Source: Cellulomonas edaphi (GTDB taxonomy: Bacteria; Actinomycetota; Actinomycetes; Actinomycetales; Cellulomonadaceae). From it: DNA of 64,000 nucleotides. The DNA lies in assembly GCF_030362815.1 (NCBI RefSeq), contig NZ_JAUCGR010000002.1, positions 806,001 to 870,000 on the forward strand, given 5' to 3'. How positions within the stretch are numbered: the first letter of the stretch is position 1; every line of letters begins with the position of its first letter. This document shows positions 9,440-17,477 of the stretch, in pieces. Under the pieces are notes generated by a model. That model was not told the origin of the DNA. It was given only the letters and a program-made list of their open reading frames with translations, and searched no databases. Both the position numbers and the translations under genes were made by a program.

Positions 9440-10941
9440 GGTCGTGCTCCTGTCGGTTCGAGCGTCTTGGCTGGACGGGGATCGGGTGCTGCGGGTGAGA
9501 GGACGAGGGTGCTGTGCGGGCACCGGTCCGCGAGGGAGGCGGCGACCGCGGCGCCGACGAGGGCTGCCGTGACGGCGAGCGCGATGGCGGAGGCGCGGCG
9601 GTAGCCGGTCACGTCGCCCGGCTCCACCGAGGCGAGCACCACGCCGCCCAGCACCGCGAGGCTCAGCACGGCCGAGATCCGCTGCGCCACCTGCAGGAAC
9701 CCGGCGGCCAGCCCCGCGGTGCCGGGCGGGACGCCCTGCAGGGTCAGGGACTGGTTGGGCGCGTGGACCAACCCACTGCCGGCCCCGCTCAGGACCTGCG
9801 CCGCGACGAGCCCCGCGACGACCGTCTGCGCGGGCGCCCACGCGACGAGCGCGGCGCTGCCCACCAGGGAGACAGCGACCAGGCCGAGCGCCGCCGTCAC
9901 CGCGGGCCGCCCGTGCCGCGCGGCCACCCGCCAGGCGAGCAGCGAGGAGCCCGCACCGACCACGGCGCCGGGGGTGCCGACGAGCCCGGCGTGCCAGGCG
10001 CTCAGGCCCAGGCCCTCCTGCAGGAACAGCACGAGCACGAGCGACGTGCCGAGCATCGCGCCGAACGCGAAGGTCGCGACCAGCGTCCCGAGCGCGAAGC
10101 TCCTGTCGGTGAGCAGGGCGGGCAGGACGATCGGGGTGCCTCCCCGGCGGGCGAACCGCCGCTCCCACGCGACGAGCGTGGTGACGACGACAGCCAGCAC
10201 CGGCAGGCTCCACCAGCTGGCAGAGCCACCGCCGCTCAGCGCGACGGCCGGCAGCAGGACCGCGAGGGTCGCCGCGCCGAGCAGCACCGCGCCGGGCACG
10301 TCGAGGCTCGCGCGCCCGGGCCGCCGTGCCACGCGCGGCAGCCAGAGGACGCCGAGCACCGCCGCGGCGATCCCGAACGGCACGTTGACGGCCGCCACCC
10401 AGCGCCAGGCCCCGGCGCCGCCGACCAGCGCGACCACCGCCCCGCCCAGCAGCGGCGCGAGGATGCCCGCGAACGTGGCGACCGTGGCGTAGGCACCGAG
10501 CGCGCGGGTGCGCCGCCAGCCGGCGAAGTGGTCCTGGATGAGCCCGATGACCTGGGGATTCGCGGTGCCGGCGGCGAAGCCCTGCAGCAGCCGGCAGACA
10601 ACGACCACGTCGGCGCTGCGTGCCGTCGCGGCCACCACGCTGAGCAGCGAGAAGGACGCCACACCGCCCACGAGCAACCGGCGCCTGCCGCGCGCGTCCC
10701 CCAGCCGTCCGGCGGGGACGAGGGTGATCGCGAAGCCCAGCGAGTACGCGGCTACGATCCACTGGACCTGGCTCGTGCTCGCGCCGAGCGACTCGCGGAC
10801 GGCGGGCAGCGCGACGGTGAGGATCGACTGGTCCACGAGCGTCGCGAAGCCCACCACCAGGCAGACCGCGAGCACGCGGTTGCCCGTCCGCGCCGCGGCC
10901 TCCTCCTCGGGGGCGAGCACGCTGTCGCCGTGCGCCGTCAT
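9436..10941 (-). CDS. MFS transporter, DHA2/EmrB-QacA type (probable exporter)
   Basis: A 501-aa, roughly 14-helix major facilitator protein. Motif A GRLGDARGRRR lies at residues 78-88 between helices 2 and 3. LPAVRESLGASTSQVQWIVAAY near the N-terminus and PNQSLTLQGVPPGTAGLAAG in the second half are typical of drug/proton antiporters. It is the first gene of the minus-strand operon, with its start 95 nt after the 3' end of a SAM-IV riboswitch. An exporter of a toxic intermediate or excess thiol/thioether is the likely role; import is less likely for this subfamily. ATG 10941-10939 is chosen because the conserved N-terminus begins just after it. The downstream stop overlaps the rhodanese start. 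Confidence 0.9.
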   Translation of the reverse strand: MTAHGDSVLAPEEEAAARTGNRVLAVCLVVGFATLVDQSILTVALPAVRESLGASTSQVQWIVAAYSLGFAITLVPAGRLGDARGRRRLLVGGVASFSLLSVVAATARSADVVVVCRLLQGFAAGTANPQVIGLIQDHFAGWRRTRALGAYATVATFAGILAPLLGGAVVALVGGAGAWRWVAAVNVPFGIAAAVLGVLWLPRVARRPGRASLDVPGAVLLGAATLAVLLPAVALSGGGSASWWSLPVLAVVVTTLVAWERRFARRGGTPIVLPALLTDRSFALGTLVATFAFGAMLGTSLVLVLFLQEGLGLSAWHAGLVGTPGAVVGAGSSLLAWRVAARHGRPAVTAALGLVAVSLVGSAALVAWAPAQTVVAGLVAAQVLSGAGSGLVHAPNQSLTLQGVPPGTAGLAAGFLQVAQRISAVLSLAVLGGVVLASVEPGDVTGYRRASAIALAVTAALVGAAVAASLADRCPHSTLVLSPAAPDPRPAKTLEPTGARP

Positions 10942-11036
10942 GCGGCCACCGTCGCCGAGGCTCGGGTCGACGACGCGACGGCAGGCATGTGGGACGTCCT
11001 CTCGTGACACTGCTTGCCCGCCGTGGTGACGGGCCG

Positions 11037-11113
11037 GGTCTAGCCCGGGAGCACCCCGCATGTGCCGGGGGTTGCTGCCTCGCCTGCCGGGCCAGACGGC
11101 GAGGCTCGTGACC
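11037..11113 (-). ncRNA. SAM-IV-type riboswitch, minus strand
   Basis: Read on the minus strand from 11113, the element has the SAM-IV architecture. P1 pairs GGTC (11113-11110) with GACC (11040-11037). After ACGAG comes a 7-8 bp arm (CCTCGCC / GGCGAGG) enclosing GTCTGGCCCGGCA, then the core AGCAACCCCC, then the GCGGGGTGCTCCCGG segment that pairs with the C-run. The same layout recurs at 11270-11347 and 20602-20680 with compensating differences in the arms. It leads the operon MFS, rhodanese, amidohydrolase, GNAT, two monooxygenases, and probably proA. SAM-IV elements are known upstream of sulfur genes in actinobacteria and usually turn expression off when SAM is bound. The identification is by eye. 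Confidence 0.85.
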
Positions 11114-11121
11114 TGGGCCGG

Positions 11122-11150
11122 AGAGTCCGCCCGGACCGCGCGCAAGTCAA
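11122..11150 (-). promoter_or_regulatory. Promoter for the minus-strand SAM-IV operon
   Basis: On the minus strand, -35 TTGACT (11150-11145), a 17-nt spacer and -10 GACTCT (11127-11122). Initiation about 7-8 nt further places the transcript start at the P1 stem of the riboswitch (11113), which supports both predictions. Confidence 0.7.
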
Positions 11151-11233
11151 CGGGCGGTCAGCGCCGTCTCACATCGCGGGAAGCGCTGCTCCGGGGGCCG
11201 GGCCCGCGTTCGTGAGACGAACGGCCGCCGTCG

Positions 11234-11262
11234 TTGACGACCCCCCGGGCCCCACCTACGGT
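11234..11262 (+). promoter_or_regulatory. Promoter for the plus-strand SAM-IV operon
   Basis: -35 TTGACG (11234-11239), spacer of exactly 17 nt, -10 TACGGT (11257-11262). The expected start falls at about 11269-11270, the first base of riboswitch P1. Together with the minus-strand promoter at 11122-11150 it makes a compact divergent control region. The rest of the 10942-11394 intergenic stretch is occupied by the two riboswitches and short leaders; no gene is seen in it. Confidence 0.75.
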
Positions 11263-11269
11263 GCGCGGC

Positions 11270-11347
11270 GGTCCCGAGCTCCGCCGTCTGGCTCGGCAGG
11301 CGGAGCGGCAACCCCCAGACACCGGCGGGGTGCCCCCGAGCACGACC
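11270..11347 (+). ncRNA. SAM-IV-type riboswitch, plus strand
   Basis: P1 pairs GGTC (11270-11273) with GACC (11344-11347). After CCGAG comes an arm CTCCGCC / GGCGGAG enclosing GTCTGGCTCGGCA, then CGGCAACCCCC and the pairing segment GGCGGGGTGCCCCCGAG. Arm bases differ from the minus-strand copy while pairing is kept, which is covariation within one window. The gene start is 48 nt downstream (11395). It controls two luciferase-like monooxygenase genes. The expected ligand is S-adenosylmethionine, by analogy to the SAM-IV class. Confidence 0.85.
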
Positions 11348-11394
11348 TGGCGGCCGCACCCGCGGTCGCAAGCGATGTCCCCCTGGAAGGAACC

Positions 11395-12534
11395 ATGACC
11401 GACATCCTGCACATCGCCCTCGAGGTGGACGGCGCGGGCCAGCACCCCGCCGCGCACCTGCTCGCGCCGCACACCACGCCCGCGACGCCGCCGGGCCGGC
11501 CCGGAGTCACCCCCGACGCGCACCGCGTCCGGACGGTCACCGCGGCGGCGGAGAACGCGGGCGTCACGTTCGTGACGTTCGACGACTCCCTGACCCCCGC
11601 CCCCGGGCGCGCGGCGCACCGGATCGACGCCGTGACCCGCGCCGCGTTCGTCGCGCCGCTCACCTCGCGGCTCGGACTCGTGCCGCTGGTCCACCCGGCG
11701 GTGACCGAGCCGTTCCACGTCGCGAGCCAGCTCGCGGCGCTGGACCACGCGAGCCGCGGCCGCGCCGGCTGGCTGGTCGGCACGGGACCGGTGCCGGGCG
11801 CCCGGCGCGCGCTCGACCGGCCCGTCGCGGACGGCGAGGACCTCGTGGCCGAGACCGTCGACGTCGTGACGGTCGTGCGGGATCTGTGGGACTCGTGGGA
11901 CGACGACGCCACCATCCGCGACACCGCGACCGGCCGGTACATCGACCGCGAGCGCCTGCACTACGTCGACTTCGCGAGCGGTGGTGACGGCCCGTTCGCC
12001 TCTCCTGCGCTGCGCTCCGCTCCCGACGGCGCCCGGGCTCCCTTCACCGTCAAGGGACCGCTGATCGTGCCCCGAGGGCCCCAGGGCCAAGCCGTGGTCG
12101 TCGGGCGGGTGGGCACCGTCCCGGGCGCGCTGCTCGACGTGGCGCTCGTGCCGGACCTGGCGGACGTCGACGCCGCCCGCGGGGACGGCGTCGCTCGCGT
12201 CCTCGTCGACCTGACCGTCACGCTGGACGCGGCGGGCACGCCCGGTACGGCTCGACGCGACCAGCTCGACGCGCTCGTGCCCGGCACGACCACGGGGCTC
12301 GCCTATACCGGCGACGCGGCCGGCCTGGTCGCGCTGCTGCTCGATCTGCGCGGCGTCGTGGACGGCGTGCGCATCCTGCCGTCGGTGCTGGACGACGACC
12401 TGCCCGTGCTCGTGCGCGACGTCCTCCCGGCCCTGCGCGTCGCCCGCGCCGTGCCCGTCCCCCGGCCCGGTGCGACCCTGCGCGACACCCTCGGCCTGCC
12501 CCGACCCGCGTCCCGCTTCGCCGCGACGGCCTGA
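11395..12534 (+). CDS. Divergent luciferase-like flavin monooxygenase
   Basis: A 379-aa protein related to the LLM superfamily. A barrel-like N-terminal half is visible (ENAGVTFVTFDDSLTP, APLTSRLGLVPLVHPAVTEP, ASRGRAGWLVGTG, VVTVVRDLWDSW and the ERLHYVDFASGG segment common to NtaA/DmoA enzymes). The central and C-terminal parts are reduced and poorly conserved (VARVLVDLTVTLDAAG). This pattern of a weaker LLM paralogue beside a full NtaA-type gene may mean a partner subunit or altered substrate, but this is conjecture. The start ATG 11395 has a GGAAGGA site just upstream. It lies 48 nt after the SAM-IV switch and 13 nt before the next monooxygenase gene. Confidence 0.78.
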   Translation: MTDILHIALEVDGAGQHPAAHLLAPHTTPATPPGRPGVTPDAHRVRTVTAAAENAGVTFVTFDDSLTPAPGRAAHRIDAVTRAAFVAPLTSRLGLVPLVHPAVTEPFHVASQLAALDHASRGRAGWLVGTGPVPGARRALDRPVADGEDLVAETVDVVTVVRDLWDSWDDDATIRDTATGRYIDRERLHYVDFASGGDGPFASPALRSAPDGARAPFTVKGPLIVPRGPQGQAVVVGRVGTVPGALLDVALVPDLADVDAARGDGVARVLVDLTVTLDAAGTPGTARRDQLDALVPGTTTGLAYTGDAAGLVALLLDLRGVVDGVRILPSVLDDDLPVLVRDVLPALRVARAVPVPRPGATLRDTLGLPRPASRFAATA

Positions 12535-12547
12535 GAAGGAGACCGCC

Positions 12548-13861
12548 ATGACCGACCGCTTCCCGCACGCCCACGTGCACCTCGGAGTCTTCTTCCAGGG
12601 CGTCAACCACTCGACCATCTGGTCCGACCCCGCCAGCGGCTCGCAGCTCGACTTCGAGACGTTCCGCCAGGTGGTGCAGACCGCCGAGCGCGGCCTGTTC
12701 GACGCCTTCTTCCTGGGCGAGGGGCTGCGCCTGCGCGAGCAGAACGGGCTCCTGCACGACCTCGACGTGGTGGGCCGCCCCGACGCCATCACGCAGCTGG
12801 CGGCGCTCGCCGCGGTCACCACGCACATCGGGCTGGCCGCCACGCAGAACGTCACCTACAACGACCCGGCCGACCTGGCGCGTCGCCTCGCGAGCCTGCA
12901 CGCGCTCTCGGGCGGCCGCGCCGCGTGGAACATCGTCACCACGGACAACGCCTGGACCGGGGAGAACTTCCGGCGCGGCGGCTGGCTGCACCACTCGCAG
13001 CGCTATGAGCGGGCCGCGGAGTTCGTCCAGGCGGCCCAGGCCATCTGGGACGGCTTCGGCTCGACCGTGAGGTACGCCGCGTCGACCGTCGAGCTCGAGG
13101 TGCAGCCCACCGTCGAGCTCGCCGACCACCCGGTGCTCTTCCAGGCCGGCGACTCGCCCGACGGACGCGACTTCGCGGCGCGGCACGCCGAGGTCATCTT
13201 CTCGGCCCACGGCACGGACTTCGACGACGCACTCGGGTTCGCCGACGACATCCGCGCGCGGCTGCGGGCGGCGGGGCGGCCGGAGGACGACATCAAGGTC
13301 CTGCCGAGCACCCAGTTCATCCTCGCGGCGACGGACGAGGAGGCACGGGAGAAGGCCCGGTGGGTCAAGGAGCAGCAGGTCACGCCCGCGACCGCCCTCT
13401 CGCTGCTGGGCCAGGTGTGGGGCGAGGACCTGTCGTCGTACGACCCGGACGGCCCGCTGCCGGCGCACGACCCCGCGATCACGCAGGTCAGCGAGACGCG
13501 CGGCTCGCCGCGGCCGGGTGCCGACCCGCGCGCCGTGGCCCGCGCCTGGCGCGAGCGGGCCGAGGCCGAGCACCTCACGATCCGCCAGCTCGTGCTCGCC
13601 CAGGACCGGCAGCGTGGCTTCGTCGGCAGCGTCGAGTCGGTCGCCGACGAGCTCGTCCGCTGGGTGCGCTCGGGGGCCACCGACGGCTTCAACATCACGC
13701 CGTGGCTGGTGCCGACCGGGCTCGACGACGTGGTGGACCTGCTCGTCCCGGCCTTGCAGGAGCGCGGGGCGTACCGCACCGAGTACACGAGCACGTCGCT
13801 GCGCGACCACCTCGGCCTGCGTGCACCCGTGCCGCACCGGGCGGTGCTCGTCGGCGCCTAG
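12548..13861 (+). CDS. NtaA/DmoA-family FMN-dependent monooxygenase
   Basis: A 437-aa monooxygenase of the NtaA/SnaA/DszA/DmoA branch, which includes dimethylsulfide, dibenzothiophene-sulfone and Bacillus CmoJ/YxeK-type thioether-cleaving enzymes. Diagnostic blocks are HSTIWSDPASGSQLDFETF, AERGLFDAFFLGEGL, SGGRAAWNIVTTDN followed by NFRRGG, and the substrate-loop region FQAGDSPDGRDFAARHAEVIF. C-terminal GATDGFNITPWLVPTGLDD is also typical. It uses reduced FMN from a separate reductase. An AGAAGGAGA site precedes ATG 12548. It is second in the SAM-IV-controlled plus-strand operon and is followed by a strong terminator. A carbon-sulfur bond as target is inferred from the family and the riboswitch. 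Confidence 0.92.
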   Translation: MTDRFPHAHVHLGVFFQGVNHSTIWSDPASGSQLDFETFRQVVQTAERGLFDAFFLGEGLRLREQNGLLHDLDVVGRPDAITQLAALAAVTTHIGLAATQNVTYNDPADLARRLASLHALSGGRAAWNIVTTDNAWTGENFRRGGWLHHSQRYERAAEFVQAAQAIWDGFGSTVRYAASTVELEVQPTVELADHPVLFQAGDSPDGRDFAARHAEVIFSAHGTDFDDALGFADDIRARLRAAGRPEDDIKVLPSTQFILAATDEEAREKARWVKEQQVTPATALSLLGQVWGEDLSSYDPDGPLPAHDPAITQVSETRGSPRPGADPRAVARAWRERAEAEHLTIRQLVLAQDRQRGFVGSVESVADELVRWVRSGATDGFNITPWLVPTGLDDVVDLLVPALQERGAYRTEYTSTSLRDHLGLRAPVPHRAVLVGA

Positions 13862-13890
13862 CACGCAGGCACCTGTCGCAGAGCACGATG

Positions 13891-13926
13891 AAGCCCGCCC
13901 CCGGTCCGTCGACCGGGGGCGGGCTT
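13891..13926 (+). terminator. Strong rho-independent-type terminator
   Basis: A perfect 15-bp inverted repeat: AAGCCCGCCCCCGGT (13891-13905), loop of 6 nt, and its complement at 13912-13926, followed by CTTCCTC. It ends the plus-strand monooxygenase operon and, being symmetrical, can also stop the convergent minus-strand unit whose last stop is at 13937. Confidence 0.88.
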
Positions 13927-13936
13927 CTTCCTCGTG

Positions 13937-15154
13937 TCAGGCAGTCGCAGCGCGTGCGGATGCCGACGTCGCCGAGGCCAACCCCCAGGCCTCGGCGAGG
14001 AGCTCGAACGAGCGGACGGTGTCCGCCTTGTCGTGCGTGCTCGTGGTGACCAGGAGCTCGTCGGCTCCGGTCGCGCGCTGGAGCGCCTCGAGCCGCTCGA
14101 CCACCGTGGCCGGGCTGCCCACCACGCGCGACGAGATGCGGTCCAGCAGCAGCTCGCGCTCGTCGTCCGGCCGCTCCTCCCACGGTGTCGTCGTGCCGGG
14201 GCGTGGGTACGCGATCGCACCCGTGCCCTTGCGGATCGACCACACCCAGGCGGCATGCGGGTCGGCGAGGCGCTCGGCCTCCGCGTCGGTCGCGGCGGCG
14301 AGGACGTCCACCGACACGACGACGTAGGGAGCGGCGAGCACGCCTGGCCGGAACGCCTCGCGGTACGACGCGACCGTCTCGAGCACCGTGGACGGGCTCA
14401 CGTGGAAGTTCGCCGCGAGCGGCAGGCCGAGGGCACCCGCGACGCGCGCACTGTCGCCCCCGCTGCTGGCGAGGACCCACAGGTCGAACGCGGCGTCGTG
14501 CACGGGCGGGCTCACGAACGAGGTCCCGGCCGTGTCGACGTGCTCGGACGCCTGCAGCCGGAGCACCAGCTCGAGCTCGGCACGGAAGTCGCCGGGCGTG
14601 CGGTTCGCCCCGAGCGCCTGGGCGTGGGCGGCGAACCGCTCGCGCAGGTTCGCCGAGCGGAAGTCGAACGGCGGCGTCGCGGGCACGTGCAGGCCGTCGA
14701 CGACGCGTGCGGGCGTCGCCGGCACCGGTGCGGGCGCGGCGGCGGGCGTCGCGCCTGCGGGCGGCGGCACGAACGCACGGCCGAGCCCGAGGTCGACCCG
14801 TCCGGGGTGCAGCGCGGCGATCGTGCCGAACTGCTCCGCGGCGATCACGGGGCTCGTGGTGCTGAGCAGCACGGCGCCCGAGCCGACGCGGATGCGCGAC
14901 GTGCGCGACGCGGCGAGCGCGGCGAGCACGGCCGGCGACGCCGAGGCGACCCCGGGCGACAGGTGGTGCTCCGCGTACCAGACCCGCCGGTAGCCCCACC
15001 CGTCAGCCTGCACGGCGAGGTCGACGGAGGCGCGGATCGCGTCGGCGCCGGTGCTGCCCTCGCTCACGGTCGCCAGGTCGAGGATGGACAGCGGGACGCG
15101 CGTCCCGCCGACCTGGTCCTGGGCGGCTGGGCGGCTCTCGGTGGCGGTCGTCAT
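13937..15154 (-). CDS. Luciferase-like flavin monooxygenase, MsnO8-like
   Basis: A 405-aa LLM oxidoreductase resembling the MsnO8 subfamily: PLSILDLATVSEGSTGADAI, GYRRVWYAEHH, VGSGAVLLSTTSPVIAAEQF, IAALHPGRVDLGLGRA, then FDLWVLASSGGDSARVAGALG and the C-terminal ADELLVTTSTHD. A Pro/Ala-rich insert follows the LGLGRA motif (about residues 125-145). The start ATG 15154-15152 overlaps the stop of the FAD oxidase (ATGA). It is the last gene of the minus-strand unit that begins with the DUF1684 gene or at the FAD oxidase. Function in organosulfur oxidation is inferred from the context, and the substrate is unknown. Confidence 0.88.
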   Translation of the reverse strand: MTTATESRPAAQDQVGGTRVPLSILDLATVSEGSTGADAIRASVDLAVQADGWGYRRVWYAEHHLSPGVASASPAVLAALAASRTSRIRVGSGAVLLSTTSPVIAAEQFGTIAALHPGRVDLGLGRAFVPPPAGATPAAAPAPVPATPARVVDGLHVPATPPFDFRSANLRERFAAHAQALGANRTPGDFRAELELVLRLQASEHVDTAGTSFVSPPVHDAAFDLWVLASSGGDSARVAGALGLPLAANFHVSPSTVLETVASYREAFRPGVLAAPYVVVSVDVLAAATDAEAERLADPHAAWVWSIRKGTGAIAYPRPGTTTPWEERPDDERELLLDRISSRVVGSPATVVERLEALQRATGADELLVTTSTHDKADTVRSFELLAEAWGLASATSASARAATA

Positions 15155-16299
15155 CGGGTCCTCGTCTCTCCGGTGGTTCGGTCTGTCGAGTGGCGGCCGA
15201 GCGCGAAGCGGGGTGCCGCGCGGGCCTCGTCGTCGGTCGCGAGGTCGGCCAGCAGGCGGCCGATCGCGGGGGCGAACTTGAACCCGTGCCCCGAGAAGCC
15301 CGCCGCGACGACGACGCGGCCCCGGCGATCGAGCACGAAGTCGTGGTCCGGCGTGGTGGTGTACGTGCACGAGATGGGCTCGAGCAGGTCGGGGTCCGCG
15401 CCCGGGATCCACGCGCGGACGTAGTCGCGCAACGTCGCGAGCTGCCCTGGTTCGGGCGTGAACGTGCGGTGGTCGGGATCGGTGACGGGTCCCACCCCGT
15501 GGAAGCCGACCTTGACCCCCTCCCCCGGCACCGCGAGCCCGTACGTGCCGCTCGGGTAGTCGTGCGGCTCGCGAGGCTGGTGGGTGAAGACGGGCCAGTC
15601 GTCGGCCGGCGCCGACGCCGGGCGGAGGCGGAAGTGGGCCGGCTGCTCCTGGGTCACCACGAGCGGGGGCAGGCCGTTGCCCGCGCCCAGCAGGCCGGCC
15701 GTCCACGCACCCGCCGCGACCACGACCGACCGGGCGGTGAGGGGTCCGTCGTCGGTGTCGACCACCACGGCGTCGGCGCGCTCGTGCAGTGCCCGGGCCG
15801 GCGAGTCGTACCGGACGGACGCACCGTGCGCGGCCGCAGCACGCTGGAACGCGGCGACCGCGCGGTCGGCGTGCAGCCGTCCCGCCGTCGCGCTCTCGTG
15901 CAGCACGGGCCCGTCGAACCGCAGCCCGGGCCACCGCTCGTGCGCTTCTTGCGGCGACAGCCACGCGAACGGCACGCCGCGCGCGGTGAACGCCTCCGCG
16001 ATCTCGGCGAGGTCGGCGCGGCCCGTCCCATGGCTCACGCCACCGGTGAGGGTGAGCAGCTGCGAGCCAGACGCGGCCTCGAGCTCGCGCCAGAGCCCCA
16101 GGGCCTCCTGGGTCAGGTCCAGGTAGTCGTCGGACGCGTACGTGGTGCGGTAGATCCGCGACGAGCCGTGCGACGCCCCCTGGAGGTGCCCGGGACCGAA
16201 CCGCTCGAGCAGGACGACCTCCCGGCCGCGCCTGGCCAGCTGCCAGGCTGCCGCGGCACCCATGACCCCGCCGCCGACGACCACGTGGTCGACCGTCAT
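15151..16299 (-). CDS. FAD-dependent oxidase, monomeric sarcosine oxidase / N-methyl-amino-acid oxidase family
   Basis: A 382-aa flavoprotein of the DAO/MSOX family. The FAD-binding motif VVVGGGVMGAAAAW is at residues 6-19, and GASHGSSRIYR near 50 is typical of MSOX/MTOX. SCTYTTTPDHDFVLD contains the Cys that is covalently linked to FAD in sarcosine oxidase, and GFSGHGFKFAPAIG closes the fold. Such enzymes oxidise secondary amino acids and release H2O2. ATG 16299-16297 has AGGAGA 4 nt upstream; an upstream in-frame GTG at 16332 lacks a site. It lies after the hairpin at 16348-16398 and is coupled to the monooxygenase gene. The substrate might be an N-alkyl or thioether amino acid; this is inference. 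Confidence 0.9.
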   Translation of the reverse strand: MTVDHVVVGGGVMGAAAAWQLARRGREVVLLERFGPGHLQGASHGSSRIYRTTYASDDYLDLTQEALGLWRELEAASGSQLLTLTGGVSHGTGRADLAEIAEAFTARGVPFAWLSPQEAHERWPGLRFDGPVLHESATAGRLHADRAVAAFQRAAAAHGASVRYDSPARALHERADAVVVDTDDGPLTARSVVVAAGAWTAGLLGAGNGLPPLVVTQEQPAHFRLRPASAPADDWPVFTHQPREPHDYPSGTYGLAVPGEGVKVGFHGVGPVTDPDHRTFTPEPGQLATLRDYVRAWIPGADPDLLEPISCTYTTTPDHDFVLDRRGRVVVAAGFSGHGFKFAPAIGRLLADLATDDEARAAPRFALGRHSTDRTTGETRTR

Positions 16300-16347
16300 C
16301 GTTCTCCTCACGGCGTGGGCTGCTGGAAACACGTGCTGGACAAGGTT

Positions 16348-16398
16348 GCTGCGCCGCGCCGGGTCAGCGTCCCCCGACTCCTCCCGGCGCGGCGCAGC
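16348..16398 (-). terminator. Perfect 16-bp hairpin after the amino-acid ABC operon
   Basis: GCTGCGCCGCGCCGGG (16348-16363) and its exact complement (16383-16398) are separated by 19 nt. The hairpin starts 7 nt after the stop of the substrate-binding protein gene and is followed on the minus strand by AACCTTG, without a U-run. It could be a terminator, a partial read-through site, or a 3' stabiliser keeping the binding-protein mRNA abundant. No other feature is seen between 16300 and 16404. Confidence 0.7.
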
Positions 16399-16404
16399 GG
16401 CTCG

Positions 16405-17409
16405 TCAGGACTCCTTGGGGAGCCCAGGGGGGTTGGTCTCGGACTTCGTGATCGCCTCGGCGGTCAGGCCCCAGCGCTCGAGCACCTTGGCGTAGGAGCC
16501 GTCCTCGAACGCGTGGTTGAGCGCCGCCGTGATGGCGGGGGCCAGGTCGTTGCCCTTCTTGGTGCCCACCGCGATCTGCGCGGTCGCGGGCCAGCCGCCG
16601 TTGAGCGTGCCGACCACCGTGAAGTCCTTCGGCGAGACGGCGGCCTTGTACGCGGCCGTCGCGTTGGGACCGAAAGAGGTGTCGATGCGGCCGGACTGGA
16701 GCGCCAGGATCGTGTCGCCGTCGTTCTCGAAGTACTCGATCTTGACGGGCTTGAGCCCGGCGGCCTTGTTCTCCTTGTCCCACTCGAGCAGGATCTTCTC
16801 CTGGTTGGTGCCCGAGCCGACGGCGACCGTGAGCCCCTCGATGTCCGCGGGCTTCTCGATCTTGGCGGGCACCTTCGTGTTGCCCGTCTTCACGAGCCAG
16901 CCGAGCTCGTCGTTGCGGTACGAGGAGAAGTCGATCGTCTCCTTGCGCTCCTCGGTCACGGTCACGTTCGAGACGATCGCGTCGACCTTGCCCGACGACA
17001 GCGCCAGCGGCCAGTCCGCCCACGCGGTGACCTCCCACTCGACCTTCTTGCCGAGCGCGTCACCCACGAGCTGCGCGATGTCCGTCTCGTTCCCGATCGG
17101 CGTCTTCTCGTCGTCCGCGAGGAACGCGAGCGGCGCGACGTACGCGCTGACGGCCACCTTGAGGGTGTCCTTGTCCTTGTAGGCCGCCGGGAGCAGCGCG
17201 ATCGCCGCGTCGTCCTTGGTGGTGTGGATGCGGTCCTGGTCCGGCGAGGTGTTGACCGTCAGGCCGGCCTTCTGGGCCGCCGCCTGCTGGTCGCTGTCGG
17301 TGTCGCTGTCGGCCGAGGCCGAGGAGCAGGCCGCGAGCCCCGCGACGAGCGGGAGGACGACGGCAGCGGCGAGCAGCCTGCTGCGACGGGGGTCGGTCGT
17401 GCGGGTCAT
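16405..17409 (-). CDS. Polar amino acid ABC transporter, substrate-binding lipoprotein
   Basis: A 334-aa extracytoplasmic solute-binding protein of family 3. The signal sequence (RRSRLLAAAVVLPLVAGLAAC) ends in a lipobox with Cys28. The mature part shows family landmarks: KVAVSAYVAPLAFLADDE, GNETDIAQLVGDALGKKVEW, SGKVDAIVSNVTVTEERKETIDFS, GLTVAVGSGTNQEKI and LALQSGRIDTSFGP. The ligand is probably a polar or sulfur-containing amino acid such as cystine or an S-substituted cysteine, judged only by the neighbours. It lies 68 nt after the ATPase gene, separated by a small hairpin, and is followed by a strong inverted repeat. Confidence 0.93.
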   Translation of the reverse strand: MTRTTDPRRSRLLAAAVVLPLVAGLAACSSASADSDTDSDQQAAAQKAGLTVNTSPDQDRIHTTKDDAAIALLPAAYKDKDTLKVAVSAYVAPLAFLADDEKTPIGNETDIAQLVGDALGKKVEWEVTAWADWPLALSSGKVDAIVSNVTVTEERKETIDFSSYRNDELGWLVKTGNTKVPAKIEKPADIEGLTVAVGSGTNQEKILLEWDKENKAAGLKPVKIEYFENDGDTILALQSGRIDTSFGPNATAAYKAAVSPKDFTVVGTLNGGWPATAQIAVGTKKGNDLAPAITAALNHAFEDGSYAKVLERWGLTAEAITKSETNPPGLPKES

Positions 17410-17453
17410 CGTGGTGCCTCTCAGGATGCGTTGACGGGTGGTGCGGGATACCG

Positions 17454-17471
17454 GCCCGGCGGTCGCCGGGC
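17454..17471 (-). other. Small intercistronic hairpin
   Basis: GCCCGGC (17454-17460), loop GGTC, GCCGGGC (17465-17471) lies between the ABC ATPase stop and the binding-protein start. Such hairpins often protect the downstream message from 3' exonucleases and so raise binding-protein levels. This role is inferred. Confidence 0.45.
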
Positions 17472-17477
17472 AGGGGG

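Noticed and set aside
16300..16332. Upstream GTG 16332 as the start of the FAD oxidase
   Set aside because: No ribosome-binding site; ATG 16299 has AGGAGA at proper distance and begins at the FAD-binding strand.
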